This document shows positions 6,436 to 14,737 of a DNA stretch of 64,000 nt, one piece after another. The stretch covers positions 2,790,001 to 2,854,000 of the forward strand of contig NZ_CP072611.1 of assembly GCF_017815515.1 (NCBI RefSeq), written 5' to 3'. Below the pieces are notes generated by a model. It searched no databases. It was not told the origin of the DNA and was given only the letters and a program-made list of their open reading frames with translations. Both the position numbers and the translations under genes were made by a program. Source of the stretch: Aureimonas populi (GTDB lineage Bacteria > Pseudomonadota > Alphaproteobacteria > Rhizobiales > Rhizobiaceae). Positions within the stretch are counted from its first letter, which is position 1, and each line of letters starts with the position of its first letter.

Positions 6436-7689
6436 TCAGCGCGGCTTTTCTGCCAGCTCGGCGAAGGTCTGGCCCGTGCCGTCGAGCACTGCCATCTGTC
6501 CGGTGAACTGCTGCCACCGGGACACAGCAACATCGACGTAGGCGGGGTTGAGCTCGATCCCGAGACAGACACGCCCCGTCGTTTCCGCCGCGATCAATGT
6601 GGTGCCTGAGCCCATGAACGGCTCGTAGATGGCCTGACCGGGGCTCGAGTTGTTGAGGATCGGCCGGCGCATGCATTCGACGGGCTTTTGCGTGCCGTGC
6701 ACCGTGTCGGCATCCTGATCCTTGTTGGCTATCTGCCACAGCGTCGTCTGCTTGCGATCCCCGGCCCAGTGGCCCTTGCCGGTCTTCCTGACCGCATACC
6801 AGCAGGGCTCGTGCTGCCAGTGGTAGTCGCCGCGGCTCAGCACCAGCCGGTCCTTGGCCCAGATGATCTGCGACCGGACGGTGAAGTCGGAAGCCTTCAG
6901 GCTTTCGGCCACGGTTGCCGCATGCAGGGCCCCATGCCAGACATAGGCGACATCGCCAGGGAACAGCGCCCAAGCCTCGCGCCAGTCGGCACGGTCGTCA
7001 TTCAGCACCTTGCCGGTACGCCGGGTCGTCGCGGCTCCGGCCTTGTTACGCCATGCTGGATCGTATTCCACGCCATAAGGCGGATCGGTGACCATCAGGA
7101 GTGGCTTCACTCTCCCGAGCAGCCGCTCGACGTCCGTTGCCACTGTGCTGTCACCGCAGAGCAGCCGATGATTACCCAGCACCCAGAGATCGCCCGGCCG
7201 GCTGATTGGGTCTTCGGGCGTCTCGGGAACATCGTCTTCGCCTTCCTGTGGGCCGGTGCCGTCCTCATCTATGCCGCTGAGGAGCTGATCGAGCTCCGTG
7301 TCGTCGAAGCCGACCAGCGACAGGTCGAAATCTTCGGCCAGCAACTCGTTCAGTTCGGCAGAGAGCAGCGCCTCGTCCCAGGTACCGAGTTCGGTCAGCT
7401 TGTTGTCCGCGATGCGGTAGGCCCGGCGCTGCGCCTCGGTCAGGTGACCGAGCACGATCACCGGCGCCTCCGTCAGCCCGAGCTGCGTCGCGGCCAGCAC
7501 GCGCCCGTGGCCGGCGATCAGTTCGCCGTCCTCCGCCACGAGGCAGGGCACGGTCCAGCCAAACTCGGCCATGCTGGCGGCGATCCTGACGACCTGGTCC
7601 GCCCCATGCACCTTCGCGTTCTTCGCGTAGGGATGGAGCCTGGCCAGCGGCCACATCTCGATCCGCTCGGGAGCGAAGCTCAGCGTCAT
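6436..7689 (-). CDS. ParB-domain DNA adenine/cytosine-N4 methyltransferase
   Basis: The N-terminal part (to about residue 140) is a ParB/Srx-like domain: LIAGHGRVLAATQLG near 75-89 and RRAYRIADNKLTELG near 105-119. The C-terminal part is an amino-methyltransferase with TDPPYGVEYDP (motif IV, about 202) preceding EPFMGSGTTLIAAE (motif I, about 370), the order of the beta class; it would methylate N6 of adenine or N4 of cytosine. The ParB fusion is common in phage-encoded solitary methyltransferases. The Met at 7689 (MTLSFAPERIEMWP) is preferred because a GGAAA site precedes it and homologues begin there; the frame is open back to 7776. No restriction partner is nearby, so protection of phage DNA or gene control is likely. 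Confidence 0.88.
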   Translation of the reverse strand: MTLSFAPERIEMWPLARLHPYAKNAKVHGADQVVRIAASMAEFGWTVPCLVAEDGELIAGHGRVLAATQLGLTEAPVIVLGHLTEAQRRAYRIADNKLTELGTWDEALLSAELNELLAEDFDLSLVGFDDTELDQLLSGIDEDGTGPQEGEDDVPETPEDPISRPGDLWVLGNHRLLCGDSTVATDVERLLGRVKPLLMVTDPPYGVEYDPAWRNKAGAATTRRTGKVLNDDRADWREAWALFPGDVAYVWHGALHAATVAESLKASDFTVRSQIIWAKDRLVLSRGDYHWQHEPCWYAVRKTGKGHWAGDRKQTTLWQIANKDQDADTVHGTQKPVECMRRPILNNSSPGQAIYEPFMGSGTTLIAAETTGRVCLGIELNPAYVDVAVSRWQQFTGQMAVLDGTGQTFAELAEKPR

Positions 7690-8081
7690 GGCCAGGTAGT
7701 TTCCGTCGTGTGGGTGGATTACCGGCTGGCTTGCGGACACTGGATGCCGCGCTGGACTCCACGCGGGGTCCAGCAACGTCCGGGCTATCAGGACGGAAAG
7801 TCAGCGTTCATTGGGATCTGCGCGGGGTTCGGCTGGATCCGGCTTCCGGGTGGCTTCCCAAAAATCCGGCCCTGTCGCTGGCGATGCGCCGCGCTTCGCC
7901 CGCCAGCATACGGCTTTCGCGAGGAAGGACCCGCGAATTCGCCCGACGTGCCGGCTTCGGCCCGAGGCGCATCAATGCAAAGGGGAGAGCGAGCCCTTCG
8001 GCGCACTCTCCCCATCTTGTCCCTCGGATAGCACGATCATGTTGCAGATGTCGAAGGGAAAAGTGTTGCAACACATTGGAG
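7690..8081. other. Gap without a convincing gene
   Basis: Two overlapping minus-strand frames (75 and 94 codons) are open here, but neither has the GC3 bias of the neighbouring genes and neither resembles a protein I know. The gap contains a perfect 12-base palindrome GTGTTGCAACAC (8063-8074) and a nearby GTTGCA (8041), which may be regulatory for the leftward methyltransferase genes. Confidence 0.4.
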
Positions 8082-8462
8082 TCACAGCGCATTCAGCCGT
8101 GCCGCGATCTTGGTCAGCGCAAGCTGCCAGCGCCGCCAGGCGGTGGTGCGGTCGCAGCCGAGCTCGCCGCTGATCTGCTTCCAGGGCACGCGGGCCGCGC
8201 GAGACCAGACCAGCTTGCGCTCGGCTTCCTCGATCCAGAGCACCCAGTCGAAGGTCTGCTCGAGCCGCGTGATCGCGGCGGCCGACGGTCGGATGCGCAT
8301 CGGCTCGGGCTCCATGAAGGCGATCTCGCGACTCGTCCGGACGATCTCCGGCCAGGTGTTGAAATAGCCCTGTACCTTCACCGGCGGCAGCTTGCGCAGG
8401 GTGCGGAATGCCTCCTCGAAATGGTCGGCGACGTCGTCGGCGGTCCAGATGCGGTCAGCCAT
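8082..8462 (-). CDS. DUF6362-like phage protein
   Basis: This 126-residue protein starts MADRIWTADDVADHFEEAF and carries RKLPPVKVQGYFNTWPEIVR (about residues 23-42) and a helix-turn-helix-like C-terminus (ISGELGCDRTTAWRRWQLALT). I recognise the LPPVKVQGYFxTWP signature as the DUF6362 prophage family; the C-terminal HTH resembles small terminase or sigma-like DNA readers, but function is unknown. The start at 8462 overlaps the previous gene's end by eight bases. It is co-transcribed with the genes upstream. Confidence 0.78.
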   Translation of the reverse strand: MADRIWTADDVADHFEEAFRTLRKLPPVKVQGYFNTWPEIVRTSREIAFMEPEPMRIRPSAAAITRLEQTFDWVLWIEEAERKLVWSRAARVPWKQISGELGCDRTTAWRRWQLALTKIAARLNAL

Positions 8463-8655
8463 GGCGTGCCTCCCTTTCCGAGGGGCGCGGGCCGTAGAGC
8501 TTCTCGCCCAGCTGCCGGACCAGTTCACGCTCGGGCCACGTCAACCGATCATCATCGGCAGAGACCGCAAGGACGCCCTGTTCCCGCCAGCCTTCGCGCT
8601 TGACCTGCTCGGGATCCCGGCGTTCGCCGCCGTAGCCCTTGGGATACCACCTCAT
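8455..8655 (-). CDS. Small conserved phage protein (66 aa)
   Basis: The sequence MRWYPKGYGGERRDPEQVKR, followed by an EQGVLAVSADDDRLTWPERELVRQ segment, is a small basic/acidic protein I associate with alphaproteobacterial prophages. Its start overlaps the stop of the RuvC-like gene by four bases (ATGA) and its end overlaps the DUF6362 gene, so it is embedded in the operon. No enzymatic motif is visible. The longer open frame upstream (to 8853) is a shadow of the RuvC-like gene. Confidence 0.65.
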   Translation of the reverse strand: MRWYPKGYGGERRDPEQVKREGWREQGVLAVSADDDRLTWPERELVRQLGEKLYGPRPSEREARHG

Positions 8656-9191
8656 GCGACACCCCCGTTCGTCTCGATCGCCCAGAGCAGGATCGCGATG
8701 GCGTCCGCCTCGTTGTCGTCGACGGGGCTGAAGCCGCGGGCGCGGACGGCGGCGATCATCGCGGCCTTGTCGGCATTGCCCCTGGCCGTCGCGTGACGCT
8801 TGATCGTGCCGACCGGCACGCCCTCGTAGGGTATGCCCCGCAGTTCGGCCCACGCGGTCAGCGTCGCCATGAGCCCGCCATAGATGTGGCTCGCGTCGGT
8901 GCCTGCATGGCGGCGGACCTCCTCGAACCAGATCGCCGCGATAGGCCCGGACAGCCGATCAATCTCGGTCAGCCAGTTGGTGAAGCGCAAGTAGCGCATG
9001 CCGCCGCCATCGAAGCGGCCGGGACGAAGCGAGACGGTGCCGCTGGTGATCAGACCGTCGTGGCCACGCAGCGCCCAGCCGGTCGAGGTGCCGAGGTCGA
9101 GCGCAAGGATGCAGCGGTTACGGGGCGTGGCGAGCGACAGCGATTCAAACCTTGCGCCGTCGGAATTCGGGATCAGAGTCGGCTGAGCCAT
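8652..9191 (-). CDS. RuvC-like Holliday junction resolvase
   Basis: The 179-residue product has an RNase H-like fold signature: first acidic strand ILALDLGTSTGWAL (about 27-40), second acidic strand AAIWFEEVRRHAG (about 83-95), and the C-terminal acidic helix VDDNEADAIAILLWAIE (about 157-173). This D...E...D-x2-D pattern matches RuvC/phage crossover junction endonucleases, which would debranch DNA before packaging. The start at 9191 (MAQPTLIPN) is chosen; the frame is open into the primase-helicase gene but the extra residues look non-coding. It sits just downstream of the repeat cluster at 9436-9570. Confidence 0.8.
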   Translation of the reverse strand: MAQPTLIPNSDGARFESLSLATPRNRCILALDLGTSTGWALRGHDGLITSGTVSLRPGRFDGGGMRYLRFTNWLTEIDRLSGPIAAIWFEEVRRHAGTDASHIYGGLMATLTAWAELRGIPYEGVPVGTIKRHATARGNADKAAMIAAVRARGFSPVDDNEADAIAILLWAIETNGGVA

Positions 9192-9570
9192 GACGGGCCT
9201 CCTTTGCCGGTGGCTTGTGGTGGTGGAAGACGACGGCGGTCTGGTGCTTGGCGGTACGGGGCCGCCGTCGTCGGATCGGGTGTCAGAAGCCATGGGCGGT
9301 GGCGCGCGAGGCCCCGCGACGTATGGGGGCGAGGCCAACCCTGACGGGTGGCCGCCCCATACGCAGTATGGGGGTTTCCCTATCAGTCCTCGGAGCGACG
9401 CAAGCGTCTGTGAGAAAAGGAATTTTCGCCGTTTCGGAGGACGAACAAGGAGGACGTGGCTGTTCGTCCTCGTCCTCCGCAAGCCATTGACTTTGTTGGC
9501 TGAGGACAAAGTGAGGACGAGGACTGACAACTTCGTCCTGAGGACGAGGAAGATTTCGGAGAGGACGAAG
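9192..9570. other. Intergenic region between primase-helicase and resolvase genes
   Basis: No gene is supported in these 379 bases, although a minus-strand frame is open through it. The half next to the primase-helicase stop is occupied by the AGGACGA repeat cluster; the rest is low in recognisable signals. The gap is unusually long for this compact operon. Confidence 0.5.
9436..9570. repeat. AGGACGA repeat cluster (candidate origin or regulatory array)
   Basis: About nine copies of AGGACGA or a near match lie within 135 bases, in both orientations: direct near 9438, 9451, 9503, 9514, 9541 and 9562, and a few inverted copies (TCGTCCT) near 9464, 9471 and 9533. Spacing is irregular. Some copies face each other to form palindromes such as TTCGTCCTGAGGACGAGGA (9532-9550). 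The array lies immediately downstream of the primase-helicase gene. Confidence 0.6.
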
Positions 9571-11859
9571 TCAGTCATCGAGCCCCTCCGGGTGGACCCA
9601 GATGGCGGGGTTCTCGACCTGCAGGCAGGCTCCCGTGCTGGCGCATTTATAGTGGCTCGGCAGCACCGGCTGGCCTTCGCCCAGAACCTCACCGGTATCG
9701 GGATCGATCTGGGTTTCCGTCCCGAAGCGCATGTCTTCGACGACGAGATAGCCGAAGCGGGAGCGCACTACGGCCATGCCGAAGGGGCGGCCATCACGCA
9801 GGAACTTGATCTGCCCCTTCGTCGTCAGCACGCCGATCCGGTCGCGGATCGTGTACTTGCTGCCCAGACCTGCCTTGTTCTCGAAGGCCTCACCGAACTG
9901 CGTGGTGGTGTAGAGCCGCCCGGCCGCCGCTTCCTCGTGCAGGATCGTGAGGATCACGTCTCCCTTGCGGAGCCGCTCAGCATCGAGCTTCGCTCCCGCC
10001 TCCTTGCGCACGAGGCGCTCGTTCATCGGGTTCAGTTCGACCCATTCGCCCTTCACCTTGTCGATCAGCTTTCCCAGCAGCGCAGGTCCGTTGCGAAGTT
10101 CGATTTCGAGCCTGCGGACGGTGCTGTCCTCGTCGGGAAGGTGCATCAACAGGCCGGTGGTATAGAAACCGCGCAGCGCGCTGGCCCCGGAAAGGGCAAG
10201 GAAGGGATCGTCCTTGACCTGTTGCCTGGTGGCCTTGCGCGTGTGGTGGGCGAGGATGACGCCCGCCTCCGGATTGATCGCCTCGCGCAGGGACTCCACC
10301 CGGTCCTTCAGGAAGAACATCATGGCGGCGTTCTCGTTCTCCCCGCCGCCGTCGGGGCCGCCGTCGAAGAGGTTGCGGATCGGATCGATGACGATGATGT
10401 CGGGCGGCGCGTCCGGAAATGCCGCCCGGATCGCCTCGGCGACGCGGGCGACGCCCTTCGCATCGAGGAGCAGCCTGAGTTTCGGCGTAGCGATGAATGT
10501 GTCGCGCGCGGCGGCGATCACGGTAACGGGCAGCGCGATCTGCTGCATGCGCTCGCGCAGGTAGTGATACTGGATTTCGGCCTGCAGGTAGAACACGCGC
10601 AGCGGCCGGGGCGGCGTGAAGCCGAGGAACGGCACGCCCGCCGCCATGTGCACAAGCCAGGAGATCAGGAAGTCGCTCTTGCCGACCTTCGGAGCGCCGC
10701 CCAGCACCAGAAGCCCGCCCGGGGTCAGGACGCGCGGGCCGATGATGTCCTCGGGCATCGGGCTCGTGTCGTCGAGCAGCGCGCCGAGGCTGAAGGTCGG
10801 TAGGTCGGCCGGTGCCGTGATCGCACTGTCGAGGCGAAGGAGCGGTGGCCCGTGCCGCTTGATGTGAAGTTCCCACAGACGGTTCGTCTCGCGCTTCAGC
10901 CGGTCGAGCGGCCAGGACGGGCGCAGCATCGCGGCGTTGTAGCCGCAGATCGCCGTCCAGCCCTCGTCCATCGACATCCGGCCCTCGTGGACGAGGCGCA
11001 GGAAATAGCCGATGGCGGCCGAGGCGCCCTCGAAACGGGACCAGTCGTCCGTGCCGCCTTCGTGCACCGGGGTCACGAGGACATCGTCGATGGCGGGTTT
11101 CTGGCGCGGCTCGGCCGTGCCCATGCCGACGCCGGGCATGGGCGGCATGTCGGCGACGCGCTCGGCCATCTCGGGGAGATCGACCTCCATCCCGGTCGCC
11201 TCGCGGATCTGCACGAGCCGGGTCAGCCCGCCCTTGTGATAGACGGTGCCGGGGACGCGGATGGGCTGGTGGGCCGAGCGGAAATGCGTGTCGCCGCCAA
11301 CCTTCAGCGCGATCTCGCCGCGAAGCTGGCAGAGCATGGCGAGGTCCGCGCCTTCCGCTGGCTCGGTCAGTTGCCACCAGACATGGAGCTTGGTCACACC
11401 CTCGAGCGTGCGCCCGCCGCTCTCGATGATCAGCGTCGGGCGGCCGAGATGGTGGACGAGGTGATCGAGCTTGGCGGGGATGTCGCCCGAGTCGAGATCG
11501 ACCACGAGGCTCTGCATCTGCATCACGTCGGCAGCACGAGCCTGCCCGGTCTCCGCGACCGTGCCGGGGATGACATAGACCGCAGCGCCCTCTCGCGCGG
11601 CCCAGCCAGCGAAGGTCGCGAGCTTCTCGGGCGCCCTGGCGTCCGCCTCGATCCAGATGTTGTGCGGGCGGCCGTCCTTGCCCTGACCCTTGTCGACGAA
11701 GCCGCGAACCGGGATCAGACCCTCGGAGTAGCCGAAGACCACATCGATGAAGCGGGCGATCTGGCTCGCATCCGGTTCGACCGCGAAGGGATCGGGCAGC
11801 GGCGGCGCGTCGTTGAAATCCCGCCAGGGGTTGAAGTGGATGATGTTGTCGTCGCTCAT
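9571..11859 (-). CDS. Phage primase-helicase (AAA/RepA-like ATPase with N-terminal primase-like region)
   Basis: The 762-residue protein combines two parts. Residues about 20-260 resemble archaeo-eukaryotic-type or RepB-like primases: SLVVDLDSGDIPAKLDHLV with the acidic pair, SGGRTLEGVTKLHVWWQL, and DTHFRSAHQPIRVPGT. Residues about 380-620 form a RecA-type ATPase: Walker A LGGAPKVGKSDFL and Walker B DIIVIDPIRNLFDGG, as in RepA/DnaB-like helicases that load at phage origins. The start at 11859 overlaps the nuclease gene stop (ATGA). It probably initiates phage DNA replication; the repeat cluster just downstream is a candidate target. Domain assignment of the N-terminal part is less certain than the ATPase. 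Confidence 0.82.
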   Translation of the reverse strand: MSDDNIIHFNPWRDFNDAPPLPDPFAVEPDASQIARFIDVVFGYSEGLIPVRGFVDKGQGKDGRPHNIWIEADARAPEKLATFAGWAAREGAAVYVIPGTVAETGQARAADVMQMQSLVVDLDSGDIPAKLDHLVHHLGRPTLIIESGGRTLEGVTKLHVWWQLTEPAEGADLAMLCQLRGEIALKVGGDTHFRSAHQPIRVPGTVYHKGGLTRLVQIREATGMEVDLPEMAERVADMPPMPGVGMGTAEPRQKPAIDDVLVTPVHEGGTDDWSRFEGASAAIGYFLRLVHEGRMSMDEGWTAICGYNAAMLRPSWPLDRLKRETNRLWELHIKRHGPPLLRLDSAITAPADLPTFSLGALLDDTSPMPEDIIGPRVLTPGGLLVLGGAPKVGKSDFLISWLVHMAAGVPFLGFTPPRPLRVFYLQAEIQYHYLRERMQQIALPVTVIAAARDTFIATPKLRLLLDAKGVARVAEAIRAAFPDAPPDIIVIDPIRNLFDGGPDGGGENENAAMMFFLKDRVESLREAINPEAGVILAHHTRKATRQQVKDDPFLALSGASALRGFYTTGLLMHLPDEDSTVRRLEIELRNGPALLGKLIDKVKGEWVELNPMNERLVRKEAGAKLDAERLRKGDVILTILHEEAAAGRLYTTTQFGEAFENKAGLGSKYTIRDRIGVLTTKGQIKFLRDGRPFGMAVVRSRFGYLVVEDMRFGTETQIDPDTGEVLGEGQPVLPSHYKCASTGACLQVENPAIWVHPEGLDD

Positions 11860-12623
11860 GCTGGCAGGCTCCAGCAGCGCTCGGCCCACGGGCAGAAGCG
11901 GCATTCGAAGAAGTCGCGATTGGCGGCGATGCGCGGCAAGAGCTCGCCCGCGTCGGTGGCCTGCAGGATCCGCACGCCGCGATCCGACATGCGCTGCGCG
12001 AGATCGGGATCGAACGGGACCAGTTCGTGATGAAGCTCGGCCGTGTCCTTGTTGATCGCGGTGAACACTGCGGGCGCGGCCGAGATGCCGGGGACGGTCC
12101 CTTCCATGTAGGCCTGGTAGAGCGCGATCTGGGCGGCGTAGACCGGCTTCGACTTCGTCACGCTGTCCTTGACACAGGCGCGCCAGTTCTTCGCGTTCAT
12201 GGTCTTGCATTCCCAGAGCGCGGGAACGGCGAGACCGAAGCCCTCGGGCCCGGCGGCGATGATGCCATCGACATGGCCACGGATGCGCCCGCCCGCGGCG
12301 GAGAAGCCGAACTGGCCGCCATCGGACCGGTTGCCCTTGCGGGTATAGAGATCGAAGCCCGCCCTCCGCAGCCAGGTGACGGCGAGATCCTCGAGCGCAT
12401 GGCCGATGGCGAAGATGCGAAGCGACTGGCCGCTGAAGTCCTGCCCATCGTCCTTCGGCGTCGCCGTGAACTCGAACTGCAGGGCGCGCTCGCAGGCATG
12501 GCCGAGGCGCGATCCGCCGAGATAGTCGCGCGACGGGCGCGTCGCCTGATCGGCGGTCAGCGCCTGATCTACAGCGGCGTTGATCCGGTCGGCAAAGCTG
12601 GGTCGGTGGTTGAAATCCAGCAT
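11856..12623 (-). CDS. RecB/Cas4-like PD-(D/E)XK nuclease
   Basis: In 255 residues, IRGHVDGIIA (about 115-124) followed by ALWECKTMNAKNW (about 136-148) supplies the D...ExK catalytic core. An upstream Cys (HACERALQFEF, about 42-52) and a C-terminal FECRFCPWAERCW cluster could hold an iron-sulfur or zinc centre as in Cas4/AddB-type nucleases. It would act as an exonuclease in phage recombination, working with the RecA-like ATPase encoded upstream. The start at 12623 overlaps the DUF6511 stop (TGATG). The assignment as a RecB-family nuclease is firm; substrate polarity is unknown. Confidence 0.85.
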   Translation of the reverse strand: MLDFNHRPSFADRINAAVDQALTADQATRPSRDYLGGSRLGHACERALQFEFTATPKDDGQDFSGQSLRIFAIGHALEDLAVTWLRRAGFDLYTRKGNRSDGGQFGFSAAGGRIRGHVDGIIAAGPEGFGLAVPALWECKTMNAKNWRACVKDSVTKSKPVYAAQIALYQAYMEGTVPGISAAPAVFTAINKDTAELHHELVPFDPDLAQRMSDRGVRILQATDAGELLPRIAANRDFFECRFCPWAERCWSLPA

Positions 12624-13033
12624 CAGAACGGCACCTCCGCCGCCTGCGCCCGGGCGATGTCGGACATGGCCTCGCGGAAGCCCTCCACGGCCTCCTCGAT
12701 CAGCGCGCGTACCTGCGCCTCGGTCAGATCGGCGAGCGGAGTCGCCCAGCCGATTTCGTCCATCAGCAGCGCCACACGTTTCATCGTGGCGGTGATGGCG
12801 GCGCGTTCCTCCTCGGTCAGGTCAACCATGGCGACACGCCGCCGCGCCAAGCGCGTCCAGAAATCCTGGCAGGACATCGAGCAGAACCAGACCGAGGGCC
12901 GGGGCCGCTTCGACCGGAACGGATCGGACCAGCCAAAACCACGGGTGGGTTGCCGGCAGACAGCACAGAGCGTTCCACGCGGATGCCAGAGTCGCCGCCG
13001 GTCCTCGGCCGTGATGGAAGTGAAAGTGATCAT
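12623..13033 (-). CDS. DUF6511-like zinc-finger phage protein
   Basis: The N-terminal half of this 136-residue protein has a CxxC...CxxxC cluster (TLCAVCRQPTRGF, then VWFCSMSCQDFW), suggesting a zinc ribbon. The C-terminal half (MVDLTEEERAAITATMKRVA, then LADLTEAQVRALIEEAVEGF) matches the helical DUF6511 signature I associate with prophage operons. Position between an SF2 helicase and a RecB-like nuclease suggests a DNA-repair or recombination accessory role, which is inference from context. The start at 13033 lies three bases after the helicase stop. Confidence 0.72.
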   Translation of the reverse strand: MITFTSITAEDRRRLWHPRGTLCAVCRQPTRGFGWSDPFRSKRPRPSVWFCSMSCQDFWTRLARRRVAMVDLTEEERAAITATMKRVALLMDEIGWATPLADLTEAQVRALIEEAVEGFREAMSDIARAQAAEVPF

Positions 13034-13036
13034 GGA

Positions 13037-14725
13037 TCATGCCACCCTCCGTTCGGGAGCGGCCGCCGCGTCGATCAGCTGATGGATGGCGCGCTTGTTG
13101 AAGCCGAAGGTCATCAGCGCCGAGGCGCGATAGCGCGTCAGGCCGAAGTCGTGTCGGCACTCGGGCGGCAGGTATTGCAGCTGCTTTTCCGTCGGTGGCT
13201 GACGCAGCCAGGAGCGGGTCTTGAAGGCGCTCTCGTCGCTCTCGTGGGTGTTGAGCCAGTCGTCCGCCTGCGCGAGGCAGACGGTGCGCTCGCCCACGCC
13301 CAACAGGTGGGGGCGTTCGCCCTTCGCGCCGCCGACGGCGTACCAGACCCCGTCCAGCCAGAAGATGCCGCCCCAGGCCGTGAAGCCGGTGGCCATCAGC
13401 GCATCGTCCGTGCCGAAGAGATCGACCCATGCGAAGCTGGACCGCTTCAGCAGGTCGATCTCGGTCATCATGAAGCCCGAGAGCGGCGCGGCGGCCGCGC
13501 CTTCGCCCGCGTCGGGATCTTCGCGCGGGAGCGCCTCGCCGCAGATCGGGCACTCGGTGGCGGCGAGCGGAATCTCCGCCGCGCAGGCAGGGCAGATCTT
13601 CGTTGGCGCTTCGCCCGAAACGATCTTGCCGTCGAGATCGACATCCTGTTCCAGCGTGCCGTGGATCAGGCTCGAGGTGCCGAAGTCGAGGACGATGCAG
13701 TCCGTCTTGACGATGCCGGGGTGTTCCTCGGGATCGACGGTGCGCAGGCCGCGCCCGACCATCTGGATCATGGTGGACTTGTAGGAGCTGGGGCGCAGCA
13801 GCACGACGCAGGAGGTGGGCGGGTGATCCCAGCCCTCGGTCAGCACGGCCACGTTGACGACGACGCGGATGTCGCCCGCCGCATAGCCGGCAAGGAGCGC
13901 CTTGCGGGTCTCGGCCGCCAGATCGCCATGGATCAGCGCGGCGGAAACGCCTGCCGCCCTGAACGCATCGGTGACGTGCTCGGCGTGCGAGACAGTGGAG
14001 CAGAACACCACGGTCTGCCGGTCGCCCGCCTTCTCCTTCCAGTGCCGGATCACTTCATCGGTGACGGGGGCGCGGTCCATGATGCCCGCCACCTCGGCCA
14101 TGTCGAAATCCGACATCGTCTTGCGGACGGAGCGCAGCTCGTCCTGCACGCCCACATCGATGACGAAGGTGCGCGGCGGCACCAGATGGCCCGAGGCGAT
14201 CAGCTCGCCCAGCCGTACCTGATCGGCGACATTGTCGAAGACCTCTCGCAGCCCCTTCCTGTCGCCCCGGTTCGGCGTCGCCGTGACCCCGAAGATCCGG
14301 GCATCGGGATTGGCCTCGCGCACCCGGTCGATGATGCGGCGGTAACTGTCGGCGACGGCATGATGCGCCTCGTCGACGACCAGCAGGTCGAGGCGCGGCA
14401 TGTCGGCAAGGTTCGAGGCCCGCGCCAGCGTCGGCACCATGGCGAAGGCGACCTGGCCGCCCCAGGATTTCTCGGTGGCGTCGATCACCGAGGTGGCGAC
14501 GCCCGGCACCACGCGCTGGAACTTGGCGCGGTTCTGCGCCGTCAGCTCGTCGCGATGGGCCAGCACGCAGGCCTTGGCCCCGTCGCCGATCATCTCGCCG
14601 GTGACCGCCGAGAGCATGATGGTCTTGCCCGCGCCGGTGGGCGCCACACCCAGCGTGTTGCCGCGGGAGGCGAGCGCGGCCACGCTGCGCTCGACGAAGG
14701 TCTTCTGGCGAGGGCGCAGGCGCAT
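13037..14725 (-). CDS. SF2 DEAD/DEAH-box DNA helicase
   Basis: The 562-residue protein shows the superfamily 2 motifs: Q/I region with Walker A VAPTGAGKTIML (about 26-37), DEAH box LLVVDEAHHAVAD (about 114-126), motif III FGVTATPNRGD (about 146-156) and motif VI MIQMVGRGLRTVDP (about 330-343). A zinc-ribbon CPACAAEI...CPICGEAL lies near 385-410 and a C-terminal phage-specific domain follows (WVDLFGTDDALMATGF...). It is the ResIII/XPB-like helicase type seen in alphaproteobacterial prophage replication modules. Translation starts 12 bases after the preceding gene. It may act as replication fork helicase or recombination motor. Confidence 0.9.
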   Translation of the reverse strand: MRLRPRQKTFVERSVAALASRGNTLGVAPTGAGKTIMLSAVTGEMIGDGAKACVLAHRDELTAQNRAKFQRVVPGVATSVIDATEKSWGGQVAFAMVPTLARASNLADMPRLDLLVVDEAHHAVADSYRRIIDRVREANPDARIFGVTATPNRGDRKGLREVFDNVADQVRLGELIASGHLVPPRTFVIDVGVQDELRSVRKTMSDFDMAEVAGIMDRAPVTDEVIRHWKEKAGDRQTVVFCSTVSHAEHVTDAFRAAGVSAALIHGDLAAETRKALLAGYAAGDIRVVVNVAVLTEGWDHPPTSCVVLLRPSSYKSTMIQMVGRGLRTVDPEEHPGIVKTDCIVLDFGTSSLIHGTLEQDVDLDGKIVSGEAPTKICPACAAEIPLAATECPICGEALPREDPDAGEGAAAAPLSGFMMTEIDLLKRSSFAWVDLFGTDDALMATGFTAWGGIFWLDGVWYAVGGAKGERPHLLGVGERTVCLAQADDWLNTHESDESAFKTRSWLRQPPTEKQLQYLPPECRHDFGLTRYRASALMTFGFNKRAIHQLIDAAAAPERRVA

Positions 14726-14737
14726 GGCCGATCCCCC

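Noticed and set aside
7788..8092. Two overlapping minus-strand frames between the methyltransferase and DUF6362 genes
   Set aside because: Third-position GC is well below that of neighbouring genes in both frames and no known protein pattern is visible.
9571..9692. N-terminal extension of the RuvC-like gene through the repeat cluster
   Set aside because: The extra residues encode the AGGACGA repeats and do not resemble the resolvase family; the Met at 9191 gives the normal length.
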